Part shown: piece after piece, positions 8,928 to 17,399 of the stretch | Position numbering within the stretch: position 1 is the stretch's first letter | Layout: each line of letters starts with the position of its first letter | Source: Clostridium sulfidigenes | Lineage (GTDB): Bacteria; Bacillota; Clostridia; Clostridiales; Clostridiaceae | NCBI RefSeq assembly: GCF_000732635.1 | Contig: NZ_JPMD01000017.1 | Coordinates: forward strand, 62,001-126,000 | Length of the DNA: 64,000 bases | Direction: 5' to 3' | Made by a program: the position numbers and the translations under genes | The notes under the pieces: model-generated | Seen by the model: only the letters and a program-made list of their open reading frames with translations | Databases searched by the model: none | Told to the model about the DNA's origin: nothing

Positions 8928-9818
8928 ATGAATCTTGAATATCTTGAATCATTTTATATAACAGTGAAATATAATAGTATCTCAAAAGCAGCACAAATTC
9001 TTCACCTTACCCAACCTGGTCTCAGTGGTCAGCTTAAGAGCTTAGAAAATGAATTAGGTGTAAATCTTTTAAATCGAAGTAATAAAGGTGTAGAATTAAC
9101 AGAAGAAGGAAAAGTAGTATTTAACTATGCAGATACTTTACTTTCTATTCAAGGAAATATTAAAAGAGATTTGATTAACTTGCATCAAGAGCAACCAAAG
9201 TTAATGATTGGTGCTTGCAAAAGTGTGGGTGAATATGCTCTTCCTTGTAGTATTTTTACCTTTAAACATCTCCATGAAGAAGTTGATATTCGTATGGAGG
9301 TAATAAATTCAAGGGAAGTTATTCAAAAACTACAAGAACACGATATTAATATTGGAATCATTCAGCATGATCCAATGTTAAATGATATTTCTACTCAACC
9401 TATTATTTCGGATGAGCTTTTGCTAGTAGGAAATAGTGATAATTCACCTAAAAGAATTTCTATGGAAGAATTAAAACATATTCCACTAATTTTACGAGAA
9501 CAAAATTCTGGAACTAGATATGTAATTGAAAAATCATTAAAAGAAAAAAATGTAACTGTAGAAGAGTTAAATGTGATTTATGATTTAAATTCTCCCGAAT
9601 CTATTAAGTCTTCTATTCTTTCGGGAAAAGGTTTTTCTTTTTTACCAAAATTAACAGTTGCTCAAGAACTAAAAAAACAGTCTATTCAAATCGTTGAAGT
9701 AGAGGATTTTAAAATTTCTTTCAGTTATTATATAGCTTCAAGAAAAAAATATACACTTACAAAGCACGAGCAAATGTTTGTAGATTTTATAATTTCTAAT
9801 AAAAGAGGTTTTTGTTAA
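8928..9818 (+). CDS. LysR-family transcriptional regulator
   Basis: The N-terminal winged helix is canonical (LEYLESFYITVKYNSISKAAQILHLTQPGLSGQLKSLE, residues 3-41), followed by a periplasmic-binding-like effector domain to residue 296. The start has AGGATGTG upstream. The gene is divergent from the YeeE/YedE-CoA disulfide reductase operon and convergent with the TusA/split-transporter operon. Its position between two sulfur operons makes it the likely activator of both, comparable with CysL/CysB-type sulfur regulators. The ligand is not deducible. Confidence 0.9.
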   Translation: MNLEYLESFYITVKYNSISKAAQILHLTQPGLSGQLKSLENELGVNLLNRSNKGVELTEEGKVVFNYADTLLSIQGNIKRDLINLHQEQPKLMIGACKSVGEYALPCSIFTFKHLHEEVDIRMEVINSREVIQKLQEHDINIGIIQHDPMLNDISTQPIISDELLLVGNSDNSPKRISMEELKHIPLILREQNSGTRYVIEKSLKEKNVTVEELNVIYDLNSPESIKSSILSGKGFSFLPKLTVAQELKKQSIQIVEVEDFKISFSYYIASRKKYTLTKHEQMFVDFIISNKRGFC

Positions 9819-9845
9819 AAAAAGAGGACACATGTCCTCTTTTCC
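9819..9845. terminator. Bidirectional terminator between lysR and the split YeeE/YedE operon
   Basis: The stem GAGGAC-ACAT-GTCCTC is flanked by an A-run on one side and a T-run on the other. It lies in the 31-bp gap between two convergent genes, so it can stop transcription in both directions. Confidence 0.85.
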
Positions 9846-9849
9846 ATTT

Positions 9850-10377
9850 TTATATAAAGAATTTAACTAAAATCTTAACTCCTACCCATGTACCCAACAT
9901 TACAAAAATACCAAAAACCCAAGCGTGTAAGGAAAATGATGGTATGCCGCTGAAAAAAGCACCAATGTTACAACCAACAGCAAGCCTAGTTCCATATCCC
10001 ATCATAATTCCTCCTAAAAGTGCAATTATAAACTGCTTTTTACTCTTTATTTTCTTCCATTTAAATTGAGAAGCTAATAACGTTGCAACTAAAGCTCCTA
10101 AAATAACACCTATATTTAAAATTGTATATTGATTAATAAATATGTTTCCATTGGAAATTATAGGACCGTAATAAGATTGAAAATGACTAAAATACTCCCA
10201 TTTAAAAGGGTCTAACCCAAACCATTGTAGTATGCCAATACCCCATAATAAAAAACCACTAGTTATTTGCCAACTTATACCAATTAGACCTAGTAAAATT
10301 ACATTCATTACTCCTAATAAAATTCCACCTACCCAATAAGGCCAAGGTTTCTTAAGATATTTTATTATAGACTTCAT
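9850..10377 (-). CDS. YeeE/YedE-family transporter, C-terminal half as a separate protein
   Basis: This 175-residue membrane protein matches the second half of YeeE/YedE transporters, ending with the cysteine motif GYGTRLAVGCNIGAFFSGI (Cys136) and a final hydrophobic helix. Four to five hydrophobic helices are visible. It follows the TusA-like gene by 12 bp and pairs with the N-terminal-half protein at 10643-11326, so two polypeptides plausibly rebuild one transporter. The split form contrasts with the fused paralogue at 7381-8649. Confidence 0.85.
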   Translation of the reverse strand: MKSIIKYLKKPWPYWVGGILLGVMNVILLGLIGISWQITSGFLLWGIGILQWFGLDPFKWEYFSHFQSYYGPIISNGNIFINQYTILNIGVILGALVATLLASQFKWKKIKSKKQFIIALLGGIMMGYGTRLAVGCNIGAFFSGIPSFSLHAWVFGIFVMLGTWVGVKILVKFFI

Positions 10378-10389
10378 TTTATCTCTCCC

Positions 10390-10623
10390 CTATTTTCCTT
10401 TTGGCTTTTGAATATATACTTCCCACTCTCCTCTACCTAATTCCACAAGCTGTATGGGATATTCCTTTTCTAGTGCCCACTTCTCTATATCAATTGCTAC
10501 ACAACTATGATCGCAATTAAGAATTAAAATATCTCCTGGCTCCATTGTTTTAAGCTCCTGCATTGCCCTTAGCAAAGGAATAGGACATAATTCGCTTAAA
10601 CAATCTACCTTTCTTACTGTCAT
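10390..10623 (-). CDS. TusA/SirA-family sulfur carrier protein
   Basis: This 77-residue protein has the family signature CLSELCPIPLLRAMQELKTM with Cys8 and the sulfur-carrying CPxP cysteine (Cys13), followed by the compact beta-alpha-beta fold of TusA proteins. TusA proteins accept persulfide sulfur and pass it to partners. The gene lies between the two transporter halves (19 and 12 bp gaps), so it probably receives sulfur on the cytoplasmic face of the transporter. It lacks the DsrE-like second domain of selenium-linked YedF. Confidence 0.9.
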   Translation of the reverse strand: MTVRKVDCLSELCPIPLLRAMQELKTMEPGDILILNCDHSCVAIDIEKWALEKEYPIQLVELGRGEWEVYIQKPKGK

Positions 10624-10642
10624 ATAAGTTCCTCCATTACAA

Positions 10643-11326
10643 TTATTTCAACTGTCTATTTTCATACCTTAATGCTAATTTATATAAAATTATTAATACA
10701 ACTATCTGCGCTAAAACAACAATTTTCAAATCAAAATGTTCTAAAAAGTAAATGGTCTTAGCATCCTTAATAAAATGCTCATACCAAAAAGAATAGTCCT
10801 TAGCTCCTAGTATGGTTCCAATTATGAATCCTATAAGGACAACCCAGTGTAAAGCATGTCCTTCTCCTATTCTCATCAATACACCTGAAGCACAGCCTCC
10901 AGCTAAAACCATTCCAATACCAAATATAAAAGCACCAATCATTACATGAATACCTACTGAACTAACTGCTCCTGGAATCAAATTGTAATCAATACCTTTA
11001 TTATGAATATATCCAGATTGAATTACAGCAAAACCTACAGTACTTACAATCATAGCTAGTATCATCCCTCTTAACCCTCTTGTATTTCCACTAATAAAAG
11101 GATCTCTAAATGCTGCTGTAAAACAAAATCTCGAATATCTTAAAATAATACCAATTATAACACCTACACCTAAACATACAGCATAATTATACTTGCTTTT
11201 CCAAAGTATAGAACACATTATTAATGTAATTAAAAGCAATGCAACACCGTAAGGAATCTGAGAATTTTCCTTCTTCACTTGACCTTGCCGTTGCTTAATC
11301 AATTCATCCATTTCTTTTGACAACAT
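10643..11326 (-). CDS. YeeE/YedE-family transporter, N-terminal half as a separate protein
   Basis: This 227-residue protein carries the first two relay cysteines of the thiosulfate transporter family: Cys68 in ILRYSRFCFTAAFRDP and Cys145 in VLAGGCASGVLMR. It has about six hydrophobic helices. The start has an AAAGGGATG site. With the C-terminal half at 9850-10377 it restores the full three-cysteine pathway, unlike the fused copy, which lacks the first cysteine. It is the first gene of the operon and is preceded by a candidate operator. Confidence 0.85.
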   Translation of the reverse strand: MLSKEMDELIKQRQGQVKKENSQIPYGVALLLITLIMCSILWKSKYNYAVCLGVGVIIGIILRYSRFCFTAAFRDPFISGNTRGLRGMILAMIVSTVGFAVIQSGYIHNKGIDYNLIPGAVSSVGIHVMIGAFIFGIGMVLAGGCASGVLMRIGEGHALHWVVLIGFIIGTILGAKDYSFWYEHFIKDAKTIYFLEHFDLKIVVLAQIVVLIILYKLALRYENRQLK

Positions 11327-11393
11327 ATTATCATCCCTTTAAATAAAATTAATATTTCGTGCCTCAAAATTATATATTATGCCCATATCATAA

Positions 11394-11412
11394 ACCAATA
11401 ATATATATTGGT
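11394..11412. promoter_or_regulatory. Inverted repeat and promoter of the split YeeE/YedE-TusA operon
   Basis: ACCAATA, 5 nt, TATTGGT forms a 7+7 dyad that overlaps the likely -35 on the minus strand. A TATAAT-like -10 (about 11370-11376) follows about 20 nt downstream. The dyad suits a LysR-type activator site for the regulator encoded 1.6 kb away. The promoter is inferred from hexamer matches only. Confidence 0.4.
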
Positions 11413-11424
11413 CAATATTTTAAT

Positions 11425-11467
11425 AAAAAAACAATTTGCTACCAACACTAAAATTGTGGTAGCAAAT
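11425..11467 (-). terminator. Rho-independent terminator of the ABC peptide-transporter operon
   Basis: An 11-bp stem, ATTTGCTACCA with TGGTAGCAAAT (11434-11444 and 11457-11467), is followed on the minus strand by TTGTTTTTTT. It lies 77 nt past the last gene of the opp-like operon. Confidence 0.9.
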
Positions 11468-11543
11468 CATATTTATATTTACATGAATTTTCTTTTATAT
11501 AAAATGTTATTTTTTCAGATGATTTATTTAAAAACACCCTAAA

Positions 11544-12506
11544 CTAATCTTCATGAAGCCAGCATCTAGACCAATGTCCTTTAAAAACCTCTTTTAAATC
11601 TGGCAATTCACTTCTGCATTTATCACAGGCTTCATGACAACGATCTGAAAATCTACATCCCTTTGATAATTGTGATAGATGTGGAACATATCCTTCAATT
11701 GTATCTAATCTCCTTTTTTTATCATCTATTCTGGGAATACACTCCATAAGCTTTTTAGTATATGGATTTATAGGATTTTCAAATAATTCTTTATTAGATG
11801 CAATTTCCATGATTTTTCCACAATACATAACCACCACTTCATCTGCCATCTCTGCTACTACTCCCAAATCATGGGTATTTAATATTATGGACATATTGTA
11901 TTCACTATTAAGTTTACGTAATAGATCTAAAATTTCTGCTTGAATTGTAACATCCAAAGCCGTTGTAGGTTCATCTGCTATTAATATTTTAGGATTACAA
12001 GCTATTGCCATGGCTATCATAAGTCTTTGTCTCATTCCCCCACTAAACTGATTAGGGAGCTGATGATATCTTTCTTCTCCATCCGTAATACCAACGGCTT
12101 TCATTAACTCTATAACAACCTTTTGAGCTTCCTTCTTACTAACTTTTTTATGAATTATGAGAGCTTCTGCAATCTGTTCTCCTACCTTATTCATAGGATT
12201 TAATGTTGTCATTGGATCCTGATATATCATAGATATTTCATTTCCCCTTATTTGTCTCATTGCCTTTTCACTCTTTTTAAGCAAATTTTCTCCTTTATAA
12301 TGTATTTCTCCATGAATTATTTTTCCTGGAGCATCAATTAACCCCATGATAGATAAAGCAGTCACACTTTTACCACTTCCAGACTCTCCGATAATCGCCA
12401 TTGTTTTACCTTCATCTAGGGTAAAGTTTATATCATCTACTGCAGGATATTCCTTTCCATTCAAATAAAAATATGTTTTTAAATTCTTAACCTGAAGTAA
12501 TGTCAT
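11544..12506 (-). CDS. Oligopeptide/dipeptide ABC transporter ATP-binding protein (OppD/DppD-like)
   Basis: This 320-residue ATPase has Walker A GESGSGKS (about residues 38-45), signature FSGGMRQRLMIAMA, Walker B ILIADEPTTALDVT, and the C-terminal Opp/Dpp cysteine cluster (GCRFSDRCHEACDKC) that marks the peptide/nickel subfamily. It powers import of peptides or related solutes at the inner face of the membrane. It is the last gene of a four-gene operon (permease-M28 fusion, OppF, OppB, OppD) with a GGAGGG ribosome site. Confidence 0.92.
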   Translation of the reverse strand: MTLLQVKNLKTYFYLNGKEYPAVDDINFTLDEGKTMAIIGESGSGKSVTALSIMGLIDAPGKIIHGEIHYKGENLLKKSEKAMRQIRGNEISMIYQDPMTTLNPMNKVGEQIAEALIIHKKVSKKEAQKVVIELMKAVGITDGEERYHQLPNQFSGGMRQRLMIAMAIACNPKILIADEPTTALDVTIQAEILDLLRKLNSEYNMSIILNTHDLGVVAEMADEVVVMYCGKIMEIASNKELFENPINPYTKKLMECIPRIDDKKRRLDTIEGYVPHLSQLSKGCRFSDRCHEACDKCRSELPDLKEVFKGHWSRCWLHED

Positions 12507-12517
12507 CTTATCCCTCC

Positions 12518-13462
12518 TTAATGAAATTTTGTCTTAGGTAATATAATATCTTTTAACACATTAAAAATCAGAAAAATAAAATAGTAAAAAATCGCCAGAA
12601 ATAAAATAAATGTAGTAAAGGCTATTCCACCTTCATATGGTGGAATCAAATCTGTTGTATAAAAAAGTATCATATAAAATCCCATTCCTCTAAAGTAAAA
12701 TAATCTTTCTACTATAATAAGACTTGAAAACATTATACCCATAACTGTTGGAAATCCAGATAACACTCCATAAATTATGCTTTTAATCATGTGGTTTTTT
12801 ATAATTTGAACCCTAGAACATCCCTTTCCCCTAGCTGCCAGTATATATGGCTTTTCAAAATTTTCTTCTATTGTAGTAGCTGTTATCCTTGCAATATATG
12901 CTGCTGGAAGTATTGATATTGATATTATAGGGTAAATTGCATTTACAAATCCTTCATCTCCCAATGCTGGCAGTGGCCCTAAACCCAATAATGAAATTCC
13001 GTTGTTATATAAGTATATAGCACCCATCTGTACAAGTACTATTGTTAATATATCTGGGATTGAAAGAGGTATTAGAGATTGCAGTAATTTTATTGTTCCA
13101 CTCCTCTCCCTCTTTCTACTATCTATAATTCCTTTAGGAATTCCAATAACAACTGCTAAAAGCGTTCCAAAAAATAATATAAATAAGCTTTTAGTTGCTG
13201 TTTTAAGTAATAGTTGTCCTATAGTTTCTCCCTGAACCTTAATATTAAATTCTTCACCACGCAAAAATATTTTAAAGTTATTTCTTATGTTTTCGATAAC
13301 TCCATCCACATTCATATTAGGTGTGTGTTTTCCATTGTATGAAACTATATCAAAATCTAATGGTATTCCTGTTACAGCTATAACAAGAAATACAATTACA
13401 AGGAGTATTAATATATTCATAAGAACTTTTTTAGTTACCACCTTTAATATTTCAGCTTTCAT
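12518..13462 (-). CDS. ABC transporter permease (OppB/DppB-like)
   Basis: This permease of about 314 residues has an N-terminal helix, a long extracytoplasmic loop (about 35-90) and five further helices with the binding-protein-dependent transport motif EKPYILAARGKGCSRVQIIKNHMIKSI. The ATG at 13462 is preferred because GGGAGGAG lies 6 nt upstream. It overlaps the OppF stop by 11 bp. Together with the DppC-like fusion protein it forms the membrane channel of this transporter. Confidence 0.9.
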   Translation of the reverse strand: MKAEILKVVTKKVLMNILILLVIVFLVIAVTGIPLDFDIVSYNGKHTPNMNVDGVIENIRNNFKIFLRGEEFNIKVQGETIGQLLLKTATKSLFILFFGTLLAVVIGIPKGIIDSRKRERSGTIKLLQSLIPLSIPDILTIVLVQMGAIYLYNNGISLLGLGPLPALGDEGFVNAIYPIISISILPAAYIARITATTIEENFEKPYILAARGKGCSRVQIIKNHMIKSIIYGVLSGFPTVMGIMFSSLIIVERLFYFRGMGFYMILFYTTDLIPPYEGGIAFTTFILFLAIFYYFIFLIFNVLKDIILPKTKFH

Positions 13463-14432
13463 TTTTACTCCTCCCATCTTCATATAAATGGCAAGAAACT
13501 AACCTTCCATTATCAAGTTCTATAAGTTCTGGCTCAACAGTTTCACATTTAGCCACTCTTTTAGGACATCTATTGTGGAATGCACATCCTGATGGTATAT
13601 TCATTGCACTAGGTATTTCACCTTGAAGCTTTATTCTATCAATGCTTCTGCTAGGCTCTGGTACTGGTGAAGCAGACATTAATGCTTCAGTATATGGGTG
13701 CTTTGGAGAGTCAAATATATCATCTACACTACCTTTTTCTACTATTTTTCCAAGATACATCACTGCTACTTTGTTACTAACGTGCCTTATTACACTTAGA
13801 TCATGGGATATAAATAAATATGATAAACCAAACTCTTCTTGAAGATCCATAATAAGATTGAGTATCTGTGATTGAACAGATACATCTAAAGCTGATACAG
13901 ATTCATCACATACTACAAACTTAGGTCTTGTTGCCAAAGCTTTGGCTATTGCAATTCTTTGTCTCTGACCTCCACTAAATTCATGAGGTAGTTTCTTAGC
14001 ATCCTGTGCTGATAATCCTACCATTTCAAGTAATCTTAACACCTCTTTTTTGTATTCTAATGGCTTAACTATATTGTGTATTTGAAGTGGTTGAATCAAA
14101 ATATCTTCAATAGTCATTTTATAATCTAATGCAGAATAGGGATTTTGAAAAACTATTTGTAAATTCTTTCTTAGCTTTCGGAATTCTTTGTTGCTAATGG
14201 TACTAATATCTCTTCCTTCTAAGAATATCTTTCCGTCACTTGGTTCTAAGAGTCTTAACATCAATCTCCCTATGGTTGATTTACCACTTCCTGACTCTCC
14301 AACAAGACCCAAAGTCTCTCCCTTTTCTATTTTAAAGTTAACACCATTTACTGCATGTACAACCCCTTTATTCACACCAAAAATTTTGTCTTTTATTAAA
14401 AATTGTTTAGTTAGATTTATTACTTCTATCAT
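13452..14432 (-). CDS. Oligopeptide/dipeptide ABC transporter ATP-binding protein (OppF/DppF-like)
   Basis: This ATPase has Walker A GESGSGKSTIGR, Q-loop VFQNPYSALD, signature FSGGQRQRIAIAKAL and Walker B FVVCDESVSALDVS, plus the Opp-type C-terminal CAFHNRCPKRVAKCE motif. The start at 14432 follows AAAGGAG by 7 nt. An upstream in-frame ATG at 14450 has no good site. It is the second ATPase of the operon and would pair with the OppD-like subunit. Confidence 0.92.
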   Translation of the reverse strand: MIEVINLTKQFLIKDKIFGVNKGVVHAVNGVNFKIEKGETLGLVGESGSGKSTIGRLMLRLLEPSDGKIFLEGRDISTISNKEFRKLRKNLQIVFQNPYSALDYKMTIEDILIQPLQIHNIVKPLEYKKEVLRLLEMVGLSAQDAKKLPHEFSGGQRQRIAIAKALATRPKFVVCDESVSALDVSVQSQILNLIMDLQEEFGLSYLFISHDLSVIRHVSNKVAVMYLGKIVEKGSVDDIFDSPKHPYTEALMSASPVPEPSRSIDRIKLQGEIPSAMNIPSGCAFHNRCPKRVAKCETVEPELIELDNGRLVSCHLYEDGRSKNES

Positions 14433-14460
14433 GGTTTTTCTCCTTTTCAAAGGTTTCTTA

Positions 14461-16905
14461 CTAATCCATCATATAAGAATTCATTGTCATGGTATCTACT
14501 AATATTTGTCCAATACTTTCCATTCTTTTATAATTTATATTTTCTATATTATCAATACTACTATTAACTCCCTCTGTTGAAGGATTTCCTATTCCAACAC
14601 TTGAGAATGCATTTAATCTCATGTTAATTAAAGCATTTGTAGTTGCATAATTTTCGTGAAATCTTTGATATCTCACATCTAGTTGTTTAAATCGTTTTTC
14701 TATCTCCAATCCCATTAGATAATTACTATTCTCTGCTATTTGAGCTGGAAAGGTTATAAGATTTAAATCTTTATCTTCTTCATATCCTGGATAGCTTATA
14801 TCAAAATAATAATATCCATGTGACATTGCCATATTTACAGGCATACCTTCTATTACACTGTAATGATATGAACCATCAACCTTTGAATATTTAAACATGT
14901 CATACTCATTATCCCAAAATATAAACTGAATTGACTTTTCCAATGGGTCTTCTGTAAGAGATAACATTCTTGCCACTTCCAATGCTGTTGCAGCAGAAGT
15001 TGATGACATAGCGTAGGCACTGTCAGTTCCATTTATATAGACACCATCATAGCTTGACCCTATAATTATTAACTCACCTGGTTCTTCATAGGTTTTGCCT
15101 TCCCCTGGCAAAAATGCAGTGATATTACGACCCTTATATTTTGGTATCTTGGGATAATCAAAGCTTATCTCAACTTCTCTATACCCCTGCTCTAATGCTT
15201 CCCTTAAATCATCAAAAGGAATGATATCCGTGGAATTAAAGAAGTAGGTATTATTACTTGTATTGTATCCTTCACCTAATATAAACTGTATATCATAATC
15301 AAAACTTTCTCCTGATTCATTTGTTATCTGATTTTGGGTACCAAAAGAATTAAATTCTAAACCAGTATATTCCCTCTTAATAGAAAAGAACTCTGTGCCT
15401 TCCGGTATATTATTTACATTTTTAAGGTCTGCTGCAACTCCCTTGTAATGCAATTCTTCTTTTTTCTTAGTCATAAATATATTTTTACTTACAGTTGCAA
15501 TTGTAAAATCTTTATGCAGCTGGTAGGTCTTTTCTTCTCCATTATCATCTGTAACCTTTATCCATCCTGATTCAATTACCACAGGAGACAGAATTTCAGG
15601 AATAGTTTCTTCAGTGTTAGTTTCTGAACTTTTTATAGTAGTTGTTAGTGGAATTTCTAAAGTATTAACTTCGTAGCCGTATGATTTTAAAGTGTTAATT
15701 ATATATTCTCCAGCTAAATGTCCTCCTTCTGTTCCAGCTACCCTTCCTCCATATTTATCACTGGTAAGTTCTTCAACATGTAGTTTAGCTTGATTTATAT
15801 CAAATTTATAAAGGCTTGGATGCCAAGGTATTACTATATATGCAATAGCACCTATTATAATTGAACTCTTTATAATCACAGGTTTATAGTATTTCTTAAT
15901 ATCCTTAAGCTGTGAGATAAATATTTTGGGGGATATTAGGTAAGAAATCTTTCTAATAGAACTAATAACTCTAGACTCCCTCTTTTGAAATTCTATTCTA
16001 AGTCCCTCTCCTGTAAGATTTATTCCAATTATTGCAATACTAAAAACCAATATAGGATAAAGAGTCATCCAATATGTTGTTTCATATTTTTTAACGTTTA
16101 TTGCAATTCTGGAGAGAGTACCTCCCCATTCTGGCTCTAAAATCATTTCATAATTTGCTCTAAAGGCTAGTGCCTTAACTTGTCTTGCTACTCCAACAAA
16201 AATATAAAGAACTGCTAACTGAGCAATTAAAAACAACGCCATACCCATTTCTTTAAAAAACAAGCTTACACTAGTTGGTAATATGTGAGGTAACACATTT
16301 TGCCGTGCTATCTGCAGTTTTGTCTTCCCTATAGCTATCTCACCTTCTATAAAATCTTCTTCCATAACCATCCTAGTTGAATCTTCAATTATTCCAGCTA
16401 GTTTTGCCCATCCCACAATGGTAAGTACTATTGCAAAAGCAAAAATTGACTTATCCATTTGTAGATTCCTGAAATATCCTATGTTCAAAATAACAAAACT
16501 AAATAAAAGCATAGGTATTGCAGTAAAAAATGTATTAAATATTTTTATTATATTTGAAATAAACTTTATACCCATTCCTGCAGCTAATCCAAGTGGAAGG
16601 GCTAAGATCATTCTAAATATAGCTATAAGAAGTGCCAACTTTAATGTGTTTCTAGTTCCATATACAAGTCTTGAGTATACATCTCTTCCAGCATCATCTG
16701 TTCCAAGAATATTATCTTTATTAGGTGGCATTGGATTGTACGCAAACTTTTCTACCAATTTACCATCCTCTTTGTATTCTATATACTTAGGTGTTTCTTC
16801 AAAAAGAGGATCCTTTGACGCGAAAAATCCTGGGTATAAAGCTACAATTGATAAAAATATTACAATTATACTTCCAATAAGTAATGGAAAATTTATTTTT
16901 TTCAT
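14461..16905 (-). CDS. DppC/OppC-like ABC permease fused to an extracellular M28-peptidase-like domain
   Basis: This 814-residue protein is more than twice the usual DppC length. Residues 1-300 are a DppC-type permease: a TM helix at 8-25, the NILGTDDAGRDVYSRLVYG motif at 65-83, and an EAA-like loop EGEIAIGKTKLQIARQNVLP at 187-206. An extra helix at about 343-360 would carry the chain outside. Residues 370-814 follow the M28 fold: VEELTSDKYGGRVAGTEGG at 377-395, a possible inserted subdomain at 436-590, then ELIIIGSSYDG at 611. Metal ligands are largely gone: GAHYD reads GSSYD, the GA-D-N-x-S-G loop lacks its Asp, EE reads EY at 667-668, and the late His-Thr reads STEG. It is the first gene of an operon without a binding protein, so the domain may bind rather than cleave peptides (inference). 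Confidence 0.85.
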   Translation of the reverse strand: MKKINFPLLIGSIIVIFLSIVALYPGFFASKDPLFEETPKYIEYKEDGKLVEKFAYNPMPPNKDNILGTDDAGRDVYSRLVYGTRNTLKLALLIAIFRMILALPLGLAAGMGIKFISNIIKIFNTFFTAIPMLLFSFVILNIGYFRNLQMDKSIFAFAIVLTIVGWAKLAGIIEDSTRMVMEEDFIEGEIAIGKTKLQIARQNVLPHILPTSVSLFFKEMGMALFLIAQLAVLYIFVGVARQVKALAFRANYEMILEPEWGGTLSRIAINVKKYETTYWMTLYPILVFSIAIIGINLTGEGLRIEFQKRESRVISSIRKISYLISPKIFISQLKDIKKYYKPVIIKSSIIIGAIAYIVIPWHPSLYKFDINQAKLHVEELTSDKYGGRVAGTEGGHLAGEYIINTLKSYGYEVNTLEIPLTTTIKSSETNTEETIPEILSPVVIESGWIKVTDDNGEEKTYQLHKDFTIATVSKNIFMTKKKEELHYKGVAADLKNVNNIPEGTEFFSIKREYTGLEFNSFGTQNQITNESGESFDYDIQFILGEGYNTSNNTYFFNSTDIIPFDDLREALEQGYREVEISFDYPKIPKYKGRNITAFLPGEGKTYEEPGELIIIGSSYDGVYINGTDSAYAMSSTSAATALEVARMLSLTEDPLEKSIQFIFWDNEYDMFKYSKVDGSYHYSVIEGMPVNMAMSHGYYYFDISYPGYEEDKDLNLITFPAQIAENSNYLMGLEIEKRFKQLDVRYQRFHENYATTNALINMRLNAFSSVGIGNPSTEGVNSSIDNIENINYKRMESIGQILVDTMTMNSYMMD

Positions 16906-16942
16906 TGTATAGTTACTCCCCCTTAAATAATATTTTACTCAT

Positions 16943-17010
16943 AAGTATATTTTTATACTATATGTAAATCTATAGTAATATACTTATATACAATTCTATC
17001 TAATTGTCAA
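16943..17010 (-). promoter_or_regulatory. Promoter of the ABC transporter operon with nested dyads
   Basis: On the minus strand TTGACA (17005-17010) and TATAAG (16983-16988) are separated by 16 nt. A nested inverted repeat overlaps and follows the -10: AAGTATATT with AATATACTT outside (16943-16985) and ACTATA with TATAGT inside. The arrangement suits repressor binding or a 5' hairpin. No adjacent regulator gene is present. Confidence 0.45.
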
Positions 17011-17074
17011 AGTTTCATCAATGAATTTCATTTGCCACATTTCAACATTAATCGTAAAACCTAAATATTTTTTT

Positions 17075-17122
17075 CAACATAAAAAACCAGTAAAGATTAT
17101 TATTTTTAATCTTTACTGGTTT
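17075..17122 (-). terminator. Strong terminator-like hairpin located between divergent genes
   Basis: A perfect 16-bp stem (17084-17099 with 17107-17122; arm AAACCAGTAAAGATTA) is followed by TTTTTT on the minus strand. No gene ends just upstream of it: both flanking genes start away from this gap. It may end a small RNA or be what is left of a deleted transcription unit. Confidence 0.7.
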
Positions 17123-17294
17123 ATACATGGATTCTTGTATAACTTTCTTTAGCGTTATTGTGATATTCTAATACATAACTTCTAATTTCTAATCACATTC
17201 AAATTCAATATTAAAATTTATTTTTGTTCTCTAGCATTTTAAAATTATTATATACACAAATATAAATAATCATAACATGCTTTGTAAACATCGT

Positions 17295-17316
17295 ACTATT
17301 CAGTTTTCAAAGATCA
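17295..17316 (-). other. rRNA-operon spacer-like motif without rRNA genes
   Basis: The minus strand reads CTTTGAAAACTGAATAG, resembling the conserved box found in spacers and leaders of Firmicutes rRNA operons. No 16S, 23S, 5S or tRNA sequence is present around it. Together with the orphan terminator 170 nt downstream it may be the residue of a lost rRNA operon end. The resemblance is from memory and was not searched. Confidence 0.35.
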
Positions 17317-17399
17317 ATTTATCTAACATACTTCCTAAATCGTAAATCTGTATATTATTTTTTCAACTACATAAACTATTGTTGAAAGGTGGTCATTAT

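Noticed and set aside
9850-11326. Selenium transport and YedF interpretation of the YeeE/YedE-TusA genes
   Set aside because: The TusA protein is 77 residues and lacks the DsrE-like domain of YedF. No selD or other selenium gene is near, while sulfur enzymes are.
14461-16905. Two separate genes (permease and peptidase) misjoined by a lost stop
   Set aside because: The frame is continuous with no internal start preceded by a ribosome site at the junction, and the extra helix gives the correct topology for an outside domain.
16418-16912. Plus-strand ORF of 164 codons opposite the permease domain
   Set aside because: Antisense of hydrophobic helices gives a hydrophobic-looking frame; no start signals.
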